Assembly (NCBI GenBank): GCA_013398615.1
Contig: VZSR01003803.1
Location: forward strand, 13,133,187 to 13,197,186
Direction of reading: 5' to 3'
DNA length: 64,000 bases
From: Brachypodius melanocephalos
Lineage: Eukaryota > Chordata > Aves > Passeriformes > Pycnonotidae
The notes below the pieces were generated by a model. The model was given only the letters and a program-made list of their open reading frames with translations. It was not told where the DNA came from and made no database searches. Position 1 is the first letter of the stretch. Each line of letters begins with the position of its first letter. The translations under genes and the position numbers were made by a program. Below are positions 12,201 through 24,018 of this stretch, one piece after another.

Positions 12201-15200
12201 GGGACAACTGCTGGGTTTTTTCAGACTTTTGGACCCATTTTTATGCTGAAGTTCTTTATGATGAGGCCATTGATTGGGCTGTGCAGCAGGACAGTAGCAC
12301 GCTTCTGCTGCCAGCAGTGGCACAGAGGAGTGCAGGGCTCATCCACCAGAGCAAAGGGAAGGGAGCGCTGCTCTAAATGGGGCCATGTTTGTGCCACAGC
12401 AGTGGATATGCACAGGGAGGAAAGATTTTTTCCTTACAAACCTGGGACCAGGGCCTTGGCCATAGCTTACAGCTGGCAGGGAACATGCAGCTCCTGGCTT
12501 AGGAAGCGAGCAGGGAGTGGATGATGACTCACAGCCCAGCCCAGTCCTCCCTCCCTGCCAGCCACAAGTGCTGGGCAGCAGATTTCTGGGAGGAAGAGAA
12601 GGACAAAGCCACTCGTCATCCACTCCTGTGTTCTCTATTGATTCACTCTTTGCTCATACAGACAGGACTGAAAATAACAGCATGCAAAAGGAAGGGCAAG
12701 AGTTGCAGGCAGCCCAGGTGGAAGGTCTGAGCGTGCCAGTTTGGCTGGGATCACCACTGAGCATGGTGTGGGCTGCTCTGGCATGGCAGCAAATCAGTCT
12801 GAGGACTGGGAAAAGACATGCATTATCTTCACTCCTCTTAAAACAGAAGTGAGCATTGATATGGTGTGATTCAATAGAAGCTGAAAATGTTTGTATGAAT
12901 TAACTGGAATGCACGGTTCTGGTCTGGACATGGTACTTGCAGACCTGGACAAAGTGAGAAGCATCCAGGGAGCACAAGAATCAAGAGAATTATACACCAA
13001 GGGATTCAAAATGAAAAACATGGCTCATTTAGTCCAAGGAAAGAATATTAGGAACAGAGAATGGAAACAATCCTCTAACACATAAGGTCTTCTTGAGGAG
13101 ATGATTGTTTTATATTATCTGTGTAGACAAAGATATGAAGAAATCAATTTTCTTTCTGCAACAAAGAGTGCTTTGACAACCTACTAGGGAACATTTCCAA
13201 GATGTACAAGGCGTGGAGTCTGGGGAGAGGCTGGAGAATCCCTTTCCAGAAAGATTTTTCCAGAGTCCTTAGACAAACCTTTCTGTGATGTTTCCCTGCA
13301 CTGAGTGCCTGTGGCAGGGGTCCGGCAGGGCTCCCTGGACATGGGTGTCTTGGTGCAGAGAGGGAACCTAGCAATCCTGCCAGGTCTACTCCTGGTTTAC
13401 ATTTCATCGCCTGAAACGTGGCATTAAGTATTCTTGGCAGGGGTTGTCACTTGGCTTGAACAAGCATTTGATAAGATCCATAAAGCTAAACACAGATTAC
13501 TGCTCTATAAGAAAGTGTTGAACAGCAAATATGCCCCACTTTCTGTGATGTAAACCATGTTAATTCTCTAAGCACAATTCATAACACATCTGGAGCCAAC
13601 TATTTCCATCTACTTATAGACAGTGTTAAGTGAGCTACTGTTTTAATTTTGCTGAGCCAGACAGAGATAATACCCCCAGGAAACAGTTTAAGTCTGTAAA
13701 AAGTAAAAATGACAGTGTAGGTTGCTAAGTGATAATGATTTGCAAAACATAAATACTTTCACAAAGGAAGTGATTAATTCAGGATATTCTTTATGTATCA
13801 CTACTATGATCTTTTCAGCTGCAGCCCATTACATACCTTTATCTCATAGCATACTTTGTTTTACAACCAATCCTTTTAATCTGCTTGTTTTTTTCAAATT
13901 TACATCTTTAATCTACCCAGCCTTTTGCCTGCTATAGCCATCCTCACTTCATGGAATGATACCCATGGACCCATCACACACAGGATTGGAGACATTTGCA
14001 CACCACAGAGAGGTTCAAAGAATGGTTGCAGTAGCAGTGTACTGACCAACATGGATAGCTGAGCAAATCTCCGTTTGTCATCATCCATGGAGGAGTTAGT
14101 GGTGCAGAGTCCCTCTCCTGCAAACATAGCACTTATCTGTTATTAATTCCTGCATGACTACATTCTGCCCTTTGCCTTAGCTGAAGACACTGGAGATGAG
14201 AGGCTGTAAATTTAAGGTGGAAGGACTGATGCTTGCAGGACAAGGGAGAGTGTTGTCACTAATTTAAATATGTCTGCTATTTATACTGTCTCACATGCAG
14301 TGACCAAGGAACAGCATTCGGATCTTCCATGGGAATATCTCTCCCAGCTCCTAAGTGCCAAATAGCTGCTCATGGAAATGAGAAGCACAGGAGCTCCACA
14401 ACTCCTTGGCTCCATTAATACTTGCCTCAGACAATGGTCTGAAGGTTTGCTAATTCTTGAAAAACTGCAATCTTGTTGAAATCTTCATTTTGTTTTATGA
14501 CAATGTTGTCATTTTGGTGTCTGCAAGACATGGTTCACTTTGTAAAATGCTGCCTCCTGAAGCAAATGCCTCTTGCAAGGAATGAGCATGACCAGTCCAT
14601 GGCATCCCCAGCTCCCTCTTCAGCTGTTGGGGTTGACTGGCTCCTCCTTGCTCACTGCTGCCTTTAAAGTGATGTGAATCCACTGACAGCAATTTTCACT
14701 AAGGCTGCTTCCAATACTGACTCCCATCATATATCTAAGGAAGCATTGAGGTGACCTTCCATAAAATCAGGAAAGCGCAGTAAAATCTGCTAGTCAGTAC
14801 TTATTTACATTCTCCTGGTTTTGCAGATTTTTTTCTAATGCTCCAGCAGCCTTTTCCCACTAGTTTCATGTCCATGTTCTGTTTCCCTCTTCTGTTCTAT
14901 CATCTGTCACTGCCTCAGTGTTGACAGTGATTCATCCTTCCCTGGTTATTTCAACATGCCTGTGTCTTGACTTTATTTCCTATTTCCTTCACAGCTTCCC
15001 CTTTCTAAAACTTATGAGTGTCTGCTCTTGTGATTTCTTCATTACTTTTGCAATGGGGAGGTCCCAGTAACCCTGGCTTGCTCATAGCCTTCTGGAAATT
15101 ATTGTATTATGTATTGTTTGTGTAGCTTTACCATGTTTCCAAAATGCATACCACCACTCTGTCTTAGATTGCTTCCTTGAATATTTATCTTGTTGTTTAC

Positions 15201-15219
15201 AGTAAGTTTGGGTTTAGAC

Positions 15220-15234
15220 TTTTTTTTTTTTTTT
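15220..15234. repeat. Poly(T) run
   Basis: Fifteen consecutive T residues are followed by a T-rich stretch to about 15260. No retrotransposon body with matching polarity is recognisable next to it. Confidence 0.7.
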
Positions 15235-17794
15235 GTGGTTTTGTTTTCCTTTCCTTCTTTGTATGATGACCTAAAATGCTCCTAAAATATCCCTTTGGAA
15301 ACTACCTTCTCAGAGCTGGACTTTACTTATTGTGATTGAGTGTCACCCCACCATTTTCTTCATCTTCCTCTTGGCCTCTTTAGATAAACTAATTTGTGGC
15401 TGCATGAGCATTGGGTGTATGCTTATATTAAGCATTAGGCCATGTTGTATATTTTAATTGTTTCTAATTTGCATGTTCATAGGGATCAAGGATCTCTGAT
15501 TTGTACTGACTATATCTGCATCATCTCAAAGAGATATGTATCAATCCTTTCCTAAGAGAACTCAAAGACCTCTGCAACTGCTCTAAATAACTTGTTCAGT
15601 TGCTTAACTTACACTTAGGAACACTTTTAAAAAAATCTAAGCTGTGGATCAAACTCTCTTGATACTTGTATTTGCAGCTAGGGCGAGCTTTGTACAACCT
15701 TGTACAAAAGCTTGAAAAATATTACTTAATCTATTTCTATATCTATCTCTATAGATACAAGCAGTGAGCTTATAAGCAGTGAGCCCAAGAGTGTAGATAA
15801 GTATGTGAAGATGGTCTCCATGCCCACAAAAAGGAAAAAAGCTCAGGACCAAGCAAACAGTTAAAATAGCTGTCAGCCAAAATCATAGGCATCACAAGGA
15901 GGAGATGTGGAAGGCTGAGCAGCAGGTGATAAATCTGCTTGGTCTTGGGCTGAGATTTTTTAACTTGCCATGCTCAGGGCTGAGAGCATGGCTTGAGTAA
16001 GTGACCTCTGCCAAGGTGCCACTCTCAGATCAGGCTCCTCTGTAGCTCTTGCAGCCATTCCCTCTGCCATCTCCAATCCTCTTCCCCTGGGAGGGTGCAT
16101 AACCCAGAGCACTGCTGGCCTCCACTGAGGGAAAAATGGGAATGCAAAGATGCAGTCGAGCATTAAGTAGGCAACTGGAATATGAGGGAGACTGTAAGGG
16201 ACCTCCAAACAGGCACGGATTAACAAAATTACAAATATGGGTAGTAGGGTAGGGTCTGTATAAGGTACAAATGAAAAAAAATTAAAAGAAAAAGGCATAA
16301 AGCAAAAAGAAACTTAGTGGGCCAGGACCATTGCCTTCTTCCTGGGCAGTGAAGGGAGGTGGTGACACAGATCTGAGGATCCCCCAGTGCAGCCTCCCTC
16401 GGTCTGGGCTGTGCTCAGGGTGTTGTTCAGCCCTATGCCGTCTGTTATGCTGTATATGAGATTATTGCCAAAGGTGAAAATATACTGTCATAAAATTCTC
16501 CCCTAATAAATTTCCCTTCATTAAGTCAGCTTGCATTTTAATTGTGGAGACTGTACTTTCTCCACCCAGTTACTGTGGTTTTAGCAGGTATGTAAACTGG
16601 GGATTTTAGCCAAGGGTGGAATTGCGTGAACTGTAGCTGGTTTCATTCCAAACCATCACAAAAGCAGAAGCATGTATTAGGCATTTCATAATTTCTTCAC
16701 TAAAGAAATTAAAAAAGAGGAAGAACTGTTGCAGGTTTGCCATAAGAGCTATGTCCAGGTAAAATTGTTGTATATACCACAAAAAACCACATGAAAATAA
16801 TAGTTCAAGTAACAAAAATATTAAAGTCTCCTTGAGAAAACCATGACTGGAAGGACAGTATTTGCCAAACAGGCCTGGAAACAAGCAAAAATGTGTCCCA
16901 TTGCTGGGGAATAGAAAGAAAGAATATGAAGTGAGAGCTGGAGGGATTGAGGGCTCAGAAAAGATACATCAGTGAGCACTGGTACATCCAACACACATAA
17001 CCCATGTGGGGTCTCTGCTTCTCAGGGAGGATGCAAGGAGCTGGAAAAGCAACAGGCAGGAGCTAGGAGTTGGAAGAGCAGCCCTGTGAGGCTAGAAAAG
17101 GAATATAATGTCCCACATTACAGGGACTGTACTGACCACAAGGGTCCTGCTTCTACTGCCCTTCCAGATCCAAACATAAAATCCCTGTGGTCTTAAAAGG
17201 GCCTTCTGCCAATAACTTTGTTTTAAGGCTCACAGAGCTGTTGATCACCAATGATCTCAGCAAGCATCAAGTTGACAGATAAATACTGAGTCAGACATAA
17301 AATAGGGAGCAGCTTCATCTTGGAACCTATCATGAGATTAAATTGGAGAAGTCAAACGTTGCTGTCAACAGAGAGGATTAGGAAAAGGCTGCATTTGGCA
17401 CTCCTGCACCTGCAGCACTCAGCACTGTCCTGGGAGGAATGTGAGTCAGAGGAGTTTCTGCAAATGAGCAGCTGGGCTGTGCCTGGGGAACTGCAGTGGG
17501 AATGACCAAAACACCCTTGAGACACCAGCCATGATGAAACAGGGTCCAGATGGCCAGATCCAGAGTTTGGATCCAACTTACTGAGCGAAAATAATCAGTA
17601 TTCACCACAAAGAGTTTACTTGTAGATGCTGGGAAGTTGGTAGCACATGTGGGTAGGACTTAATCCCCATGTGTAATTTTGAAATTAAAGATAATCCTCT
17701 CAGCAGCTGAGAAACAACAGTAATAAAGGGTCACCAGAAGAAACTAATTATGAAAAGAGAGGTGGATGGTGAATGGACAATTCAAAGAAAAGGT

Positions 17795-17817
17795 AAAAAA
17801 AAAAAAGAAAAAAAAAT
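17795..17817. repeat. A-rich simple sequence
   Basis: Two A runs separated by a single G (a run of twelve, then a run of nine), continuing into A-rich sequence. This is simple low-complexity sequence with no gene context. Confidence 0.7.
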
Positions 17818-19170
17818 ACAACAAAGTATAGAATATATCCACATGGCTACATGAGCTTGGAAATTATGCAGAGGATCATAAATTTTTTAAAAAACAGCTG
17901 GTAAATACAAGGTTTTGCTTCCCTCAGAGAAACTTCTTGAGGAAATGCACACTAAAAGGATGAGAAGCAACCAGAATAAAACTGCTCCAGTGCCACTAAT
18001 GAAAATAAGCTCACTGAGTGTTGCCAGAAGTAAGGGACAGCTGTGGTGTTAATGCTAAACAAACCAGTCTTCCCATGGTAGCTGGGTTTTATTCAGCTCT
18101 GGTCTTTGTGTCTTCCTGCTATAAACAAGGTGATCATGTGTTTTTCTAGAAGTGTCTCAACATTGCTTTAATTAGGCAGCTTACAAATTATCTGGTTTTT
18201 AAATTACTCATACATCATGAGCATGGTCATGTTAAAGCCCTCCTTGTAGGCTCTAACATCCAGTGATGATCACCTCTGCCTTTTAACACAAATTTCAGAA
18301 CCTTGGACACGACCATCGAGAGGAAGGTCCTACAGCTACACAAGTCTTGGCAAAAGAGCCCCCATGCTGCTGACAGAAGAATATTTACCTCATGGAAAGT
18401 TCTCCAACTTTCCTCAGACTGAAGTAATGCCATTAGGTAGATGGCAGCTGGCAGGAACCCACATCAGTGAAAATCAGAAAAGCTGCAGGCGGGATCACAG
18501 AAAAGAGCTTGCATCAGCAGAACACCAGGGCAGCTGGATATCAGCTATCACAGGTAAACTACCTTGGAAGGAAAAAAATTATTTTATTGGTGAATAGTCC
18601 AAATTTGTTAGCCTGGAAAGTGGGTAAATGAGCCCCGTTTACAGAGTGCAACAAACATGCACCTACCTCACTTTTACAGATGATTAAATATATTTGCATT
18701 AATCCCTACCTATTGGTTTTCCCTTATAATAAACTATTAGGACACTAAGATCAGATTGAATCTGATTTTATTTGTCATAACATAAATAATACCTGCACCT
18801 TTATAAGAAAAATTGTATTCTCTATTTTTCTCTGCAGTTGTATTCTTATTTTTAATAGCTTTCGTTTTGTAAACAACACACTGGAGTAGTATGAGATGTC
18901 TCAGCAATTGAAGCTATATTCAGACTTCTGTAATCACCCTTTACTATGCACTGATACAGATACTGATAGAGGGGAGATGATGTTTGTAATTAAATTTTCT
19001 TTCTAAAGAAGGAAAATCAAAGCAAATGGAAATATTTCTGGTTTGTAGAAGTACAAAATCACTTCATACTACTCCATAAACTTCAGTACAACATGGACAA
19101 CACGCACTGCTCATTCCATGAAATCACCTGGCTATGCAATTTGCTGTCTCCAGTAGCCCATGTGTTTGAA

Positions 19171-19220
19171 ATGGCACAATTACATCTTTCCATTAATGGC
19201 ACAATTACATCTTTCCATTA
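19171..19220. repeat. Perfect 25-bp tandem duplication
   Basis: The unit atggcacaattacatctttc+catta is present twice head to tail with no mismatch, at 19171-19195 and 19196-19220. The identity of the two copies implies a recent event or an assembly artefact. Confidence 0.9.
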
Positions 19221-22200
19221 CTGCACAGCTTTGAAATGGCATTGCTGAGTAGTATCAGACAATCTGGTTTCGTGGTTGCAAGATGCTCTGGAATGTGGAA
19301 AACTACACACTTCTGTGACTGCTTCCTTTGTATTATACTGGCAATTCCAGAAATATATTTTTAACTGCACAAAAATACTTTCTATATTACTACTTAGTAT
19401 GCAGATTTCACCCCATTAAGTAGGGCTTATAAAAAAAACCAAAACGACAGAGCTTGCAGTAAAGCTGACTCATAAACAACAACCTCATTTTTTCAGTAAC
19501 ATGAGAGTCACAGTGAGGATTCTCATTACTTTCTCCCTGGGCTGACAAAAAATGCCTCCATTGTATTCCTTAGGAGCATTACCTGTTTAAGCAGACCAAG
19601 AACAAGCAACTGTGGCTTGAGGTGGAAAGTAGGTACCATTATGGTATTGGAAAAATTAGTGCAAGACCTGATGTTAAAGTTTAAACACATCACAAATGGA
19701 AAGAAGGGTTTTTATAGTGCTTTAATTTACAGAGCCTTTTAAATGATTTTTATTGGAAAACATCTCCATTGTGATGACACAAAGCTGTTGGACCTTTGTG
19801 GAGGCCTTGGGATGACACAACAGTGTCATCATCTAGGCTTAAGCTAAACAAATCAAACATTCAATTTAGGGCAATTTACAGCTCTTGTTGTATAGAGTCT
19901 TCTAAAAAAAGTTCAGCATAAAGCTTTCCTGTATCCACATGAAACTACAGATCCTTAAGTTAACTTTGCCATGTTAGACTATATTCTACCCATAGATAAA
20001 ATAAAACAAGTTTCTGGATGATTCTGCTTCTTGTGAAAACAGATGTGAAATCCAAATAGCTGGCAGGAGTCTACCAAGGCACGTGTTAAAATCTCCATTT
20101 CACACCCACATTGAAAAAGAAATCTCATGCCCACTGAGTGCTGTTTTATTCCAAGCATCTCTCCATCTCTCCATTTAAATGTCTGGTGAAGAGCAATCCA
20201 TCCTTGCAACTCCATGGAGCATTTCTTTGAATATGTTAAGAAAATACATTATACTGCTCCGTAGAAAACTACAACATTGCTAGTTTCTTATGACCTCCCA
20301 TTTATAATAGAAGCAAGAGGTTTGTGTAGCCTTTCTAGAGAAGAAGGTTCAACCTAAAAAATGAGCTGTAACAGATACCAATCCATAGGTAACTTCCTGT
20401 AAGTGATATGCTCTAAGCTGCACCCCTGCTTAGCTCTGAATAACATGCTGGAGGGAGGAAATCCTTCCTCCTTTTGAAATCACAGAAAAGAACAGAAGGG
20501 AGTCCTTGTCTGTTGGCTTGGTACATACAAAGCCTTACCAAATCAAATGTGAGTTTTCCCCTGGGGTCAGTTTTTGCCTTTCCACTCTGCAATAGCACCC
20601 ACACGTGCATGCACACACACATTCACACTGAAGCTTGAGGGAACAGAGCAGATGAGCAGGCAGCTAGAGCAAACATATTCATTTACATTTGTTTGCTCTA
20701 ACGAGATCCAAATTAATTTGTGAAACACTCCCTTTGGGCCTGGTAAGCTACTGAAAGCAGAAGACCGTTCAGTTTTCCTCCTGATACTTCCAGTAATTGT
20801 TAGGTTCACATCTGCTGGGCTTCTCTTCTCACAGACAGCTCTCATCCAACTACTGCAAACTACTCCATTACACTCAGAGGTTTGGGAAACAGGTATTGGA
20901 GACTTCCCTCAGTGAAGCAATTGAGTATTTCCCTGCATCTGTCCTTTCTTCCTATCTCACACATCATAGATGGTTTCTTTTTAATGGCATTAAATCAAAG
21001 GCTTTGGTATGAACATATTGGACACTGCTTCCAATAAGCAGCAGTAACTTCCAGTAAAATACATGCAATAAGGAAAACAATAAATATCAAATTGGTGAAA
21101 CAGAGAAAAACACAGTGCAATGAAGATGGCCTCTATAGCTGTAACCTGAATTAAAAAACCACAGGATTTAAAAATATGCAGTTATGTAAAAAAGAAACCA
21201 CAAGATAAATTATCCCAAATTATCTCATATTTTACCACAAAATAGTTACTTGAACATTTAACTACTGCTCATTCTGTTGACAATCAAACAAAATAAATAT
21301 TTGACTGTGTCTGGAGCAACATTTCTGATGCAAAATTATCCAGAATCAAATAAAACTTGAAATCAGGAAGTGCAAACCAGGAGAAAGCATAGGAGGTCTC
21401 TGCTGTAACCTCCTGCTCACAGCAAGTCAGCTCTGAGGTCAGACCAGGCTGCTCAGGGCTTCATGCATTCAGGATTTGAAAACCACCAGGTTGGGAGAAT
21501 ACACCAGCTCTGTGGACAACCTGTGCCTCTGCCTGACTAATCCTCATGGGGCAAAAAGTGTCTCCTGGAGGCTGGAACTCCTACACAAATCTCAGCTAAA
21601 ATACACTTTTTGTCAAGAACCTTCCCCCTCCCCAACTTATAGCTGTAAACCTGTAAGTGGGAACTGATGTTCAGAAGTGAGATCTGCTGTAACCCTGTGG
21701 AGCAGCTGCTCACTATACAGAAGTGCTCTCTCCCTAAATCATCAATCACACTGGAGCACACAAGTTAATACCTTCCTCATTAAAATATTTTATTAATAAG
21801 CAAATAATAAAGACAGCAGCAAATACTTCATGGCATGATCAAGTTTTAAAAAAATCTCAGAGTAAACAGAAGCACTGCAAGCTAATTAGTTATGACAATG
21901 TCATATGCCCACAAGAAAAACAGGTCAAATCTTGAAAGTAATCAGAAGCTTCTTCAGCCTTGTCTGAAATGCAAAACCATACACAAAATGAGGAAATCAA
22001 CCTCATAATTAATTTACTATTGCTTAGTAAGGCCTCAGGAGTGAGGACTGACCTCTCAGATATCTAAATGCAGGTTGAATCAGTCACTGTGGCAATAAAA
22101 AACAAGAGAAGAAACATGAAAATTTCAAGTCTATATTGGGATAAAATAGTAATTTGAGCTTACAAATTTCCTGTTCACTCCACTGATTATAAAGAAGCAC

Positions 22201-22828
22201 AGGACAACCTCTGCACTATGCCTCCCTATCCTATCCTGTTTTACATCCAGAGATGTGTTCTTGGCCCACCACTTGTGTTGAGCAATACAAATCACCTTAT
22301 GTCTCTTTTACTGTGATCTAAGCACAAATAAGTGAGTTTGGTATGTTCATGCAGACGTTTCTGCTAAACCCAAAATGGTAAAGTTACAGCTTTACTAAAC
22401 AACAGATTGTTTGTGTACTGCATCCTCTATTAAAAAACACATGAGAATTAGCAGAAGGACAGCTTAAGACTTCTGCATCTGTACTGTGAAGTTACATGAC
22501 CAGCTAGCACAAATTCAGAACTGCATAACTCTAGCAGGGTGAGTGCAATGCACTGCTTCGAGTTATTCCTACTATCTGCATTGACAGTAATGCCCTAAGG
22601 TTCCAGCTAAGATCAAAGTCCAACTATATTACAGAGTACAGATGTTCATAACACTTTGCAGTGGACCAAAACATGCCACTGCAGCACCCGAGGTTGCTCC
22701 TACTTCCAGGTGTATCCTGTGTTTTCTATGTGGAGATATTGTATCTCCTGAGGGAAGGGCAGCAGTAAAGCATAAATGCTACATCTAAGCCACTGCATCT
22801 TTCCCTCTGTAGAGGACCAAAGGGCAGA

Positions 22829-22890
22829 TCATAGAATCATCAAATGTCTTGGGTTGGAAGGGACCTTAAAGATCATCTAGTTCCAACTCA
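22829..22890 (-). mobile_element. CR1 3' tail fragment
   Basis: The text atcatagaatcatcaaatg, then gggttggaagggacc and aagatcatctagttccaact, is the reverse complement of the CR1 3' terminus. Only about 60 bases survive before unique sequence resumes. Confidence 0.8.
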
Positions 22891-23852
22891 GATATCTGGT
22901 TTCCTTCAGCTACAGCTGTTACATTCACTACAGCTGAGTCCTAAAGAAGCAGATCTTGCTTCAACCAATGTATAAAACAGACATGTCTGCAGAGAGGTGA
23001 ACTGGTTTCCCAAAATAATCCAGGTTGTGGACAAAACCTGGACATATGCACTACACTATAGAGTCTCCCAAACCAGCTATTAAATCCAGATCTCTTATTT
23101 CTCACAGACAAGTCATAAAATCGGGCACATACTTACGCAGCAACGCCAACAGCCAGCATCAAACATCAGTGCCATGGGTGCTCAAGTGGATGGTCTTGAA
23201 AACCAAGTTGGTCTCTGGTAAGCCTCAGAGAACCAGGGGGAGGGGATGAAGCGGGAATTCTGCTCTATTTACTCCTATTTAGATCACCATACAGGTACAG
23301 AAGTGCTAAGGGGAGGGAAGGGAGGAGCAGCTCTTTCCCTTACATTGTGAAACAGTAACACATACAAACTGAAGTGACTCTTAACTGCTGCTGAGGTCTC
23401 AGATCACCCTGGGGTGAATCCACGCTTTGCTCAATACAACCTTCTCCTATCTGCAATCACTGCTTTACAAATTAACCTCACTGTCACAGTGACTGGTGGG
23501 GGAGGGCTTATTTTCTCCAGTGACAAACAGCTGATGTTTGCCTGTTTCAGATCCCTGTGTTAGCAAATATTGTTCAAGTGCTGAATTCCTAAGCAAGCTG
23601 AAAAATGCATTATTTAAAACATGATTGCGTTCCTGCATTGCACAATATTAATGTTGCTAAAGCTACTTAACCCTTACACATCTAATGCATTCGTATAGTA
23701 ATTTGATAAATTTTAACTGAACCTTTTAGTAACTGTTACTAGTCATTCATGAATTTGGCAAATTTGGACCAAATGTTTCATTGGTCTCCATGTGCATATA
23801 TCCTTGGTTGCCCATTCAGTCTCCTCTTCTGCATGACCAAAAATTTCTGCTT

Positions 23853-23858
23853 TTTAAT
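23853..23858 (-). promoter_or_regulatory. Candidate CRYL1 polyadenylation signal (ATTAAA)
   Basis: Read on the minus strand this is ATTAAA, the common variant hexamer, about 47 bases after the TGA stop. It is the first canonical-type hexamer downstream. I saw no AATAAA on the minus strand between 23000 and the stop. Use of this site would make a very short 3'UTR, and a distal site further down is equally possible. Confidence 0.3.
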
Positions 23859-23904
23859 GAAGATCCGCTCTTCATTTGGTGTCTCCTGTTAGACAAGGTG
23901 CACC

Positions 23905-24018
23905 TCAGTTAGATTTCATCTGTGTTTTCAGTTTGGCAAGACCAGTGAGACATTCATCTCTCCATTTTCTCCTGGCATCCAGGACTTTTGGAACAGCTGG
24001 AATTTTTTCAGACAGTGC
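23905..24018 (-). CDS. CRYL1: CRYL1 terminal coding exon 8
   Basis: This exon has 37 codons plus a TGA stop at 23905-23907. The acceptor is cttttccag. It reads ALSEKIPAVPKVLDARRKWR then DECLTGLAKLKTQMKSN. The ARRxWRDECL signature and LAKLK tail align with the C terminus of human CRYL1, with the same residue count from the exon start to the end of the protein. The first ten residues are the most divergent, as expected for this linker. The 3'UTR runs toward lower coordinates. Confidence 0.93.
   Translation of the reverse strand, partial: ALSEKIPAVPKVLDARRKWRDECLTGLAKLKTQMKSN

Larger units (their letters stand above)
1..23904. other. Gene-free flank downstream of CRYL1
   Basis: No coding exon, RNA gene or pseudogene could be supported in this 23.9 kb beyond the CRYL1 stop codon (part of the proximal end may be 3'UTR). 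The open frames are short, overlap on both strands and match no family I recognise. The named content is limited to two CR1 tails, a few short tandem or inverted repeats and homopolymer runs, each listed separately. The segment around 10.7-11.3 kb and 12.3-12.6 kb is richer in G+C than its surroundings but is otherwise unremarkable. In mammals connexin genes (GJB6, GJB2) lie on this side of CRYL1. Their single-exon ORF of about 260 codons is absent here, so they would be further out if synteny holds. Confidence 0.7.
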
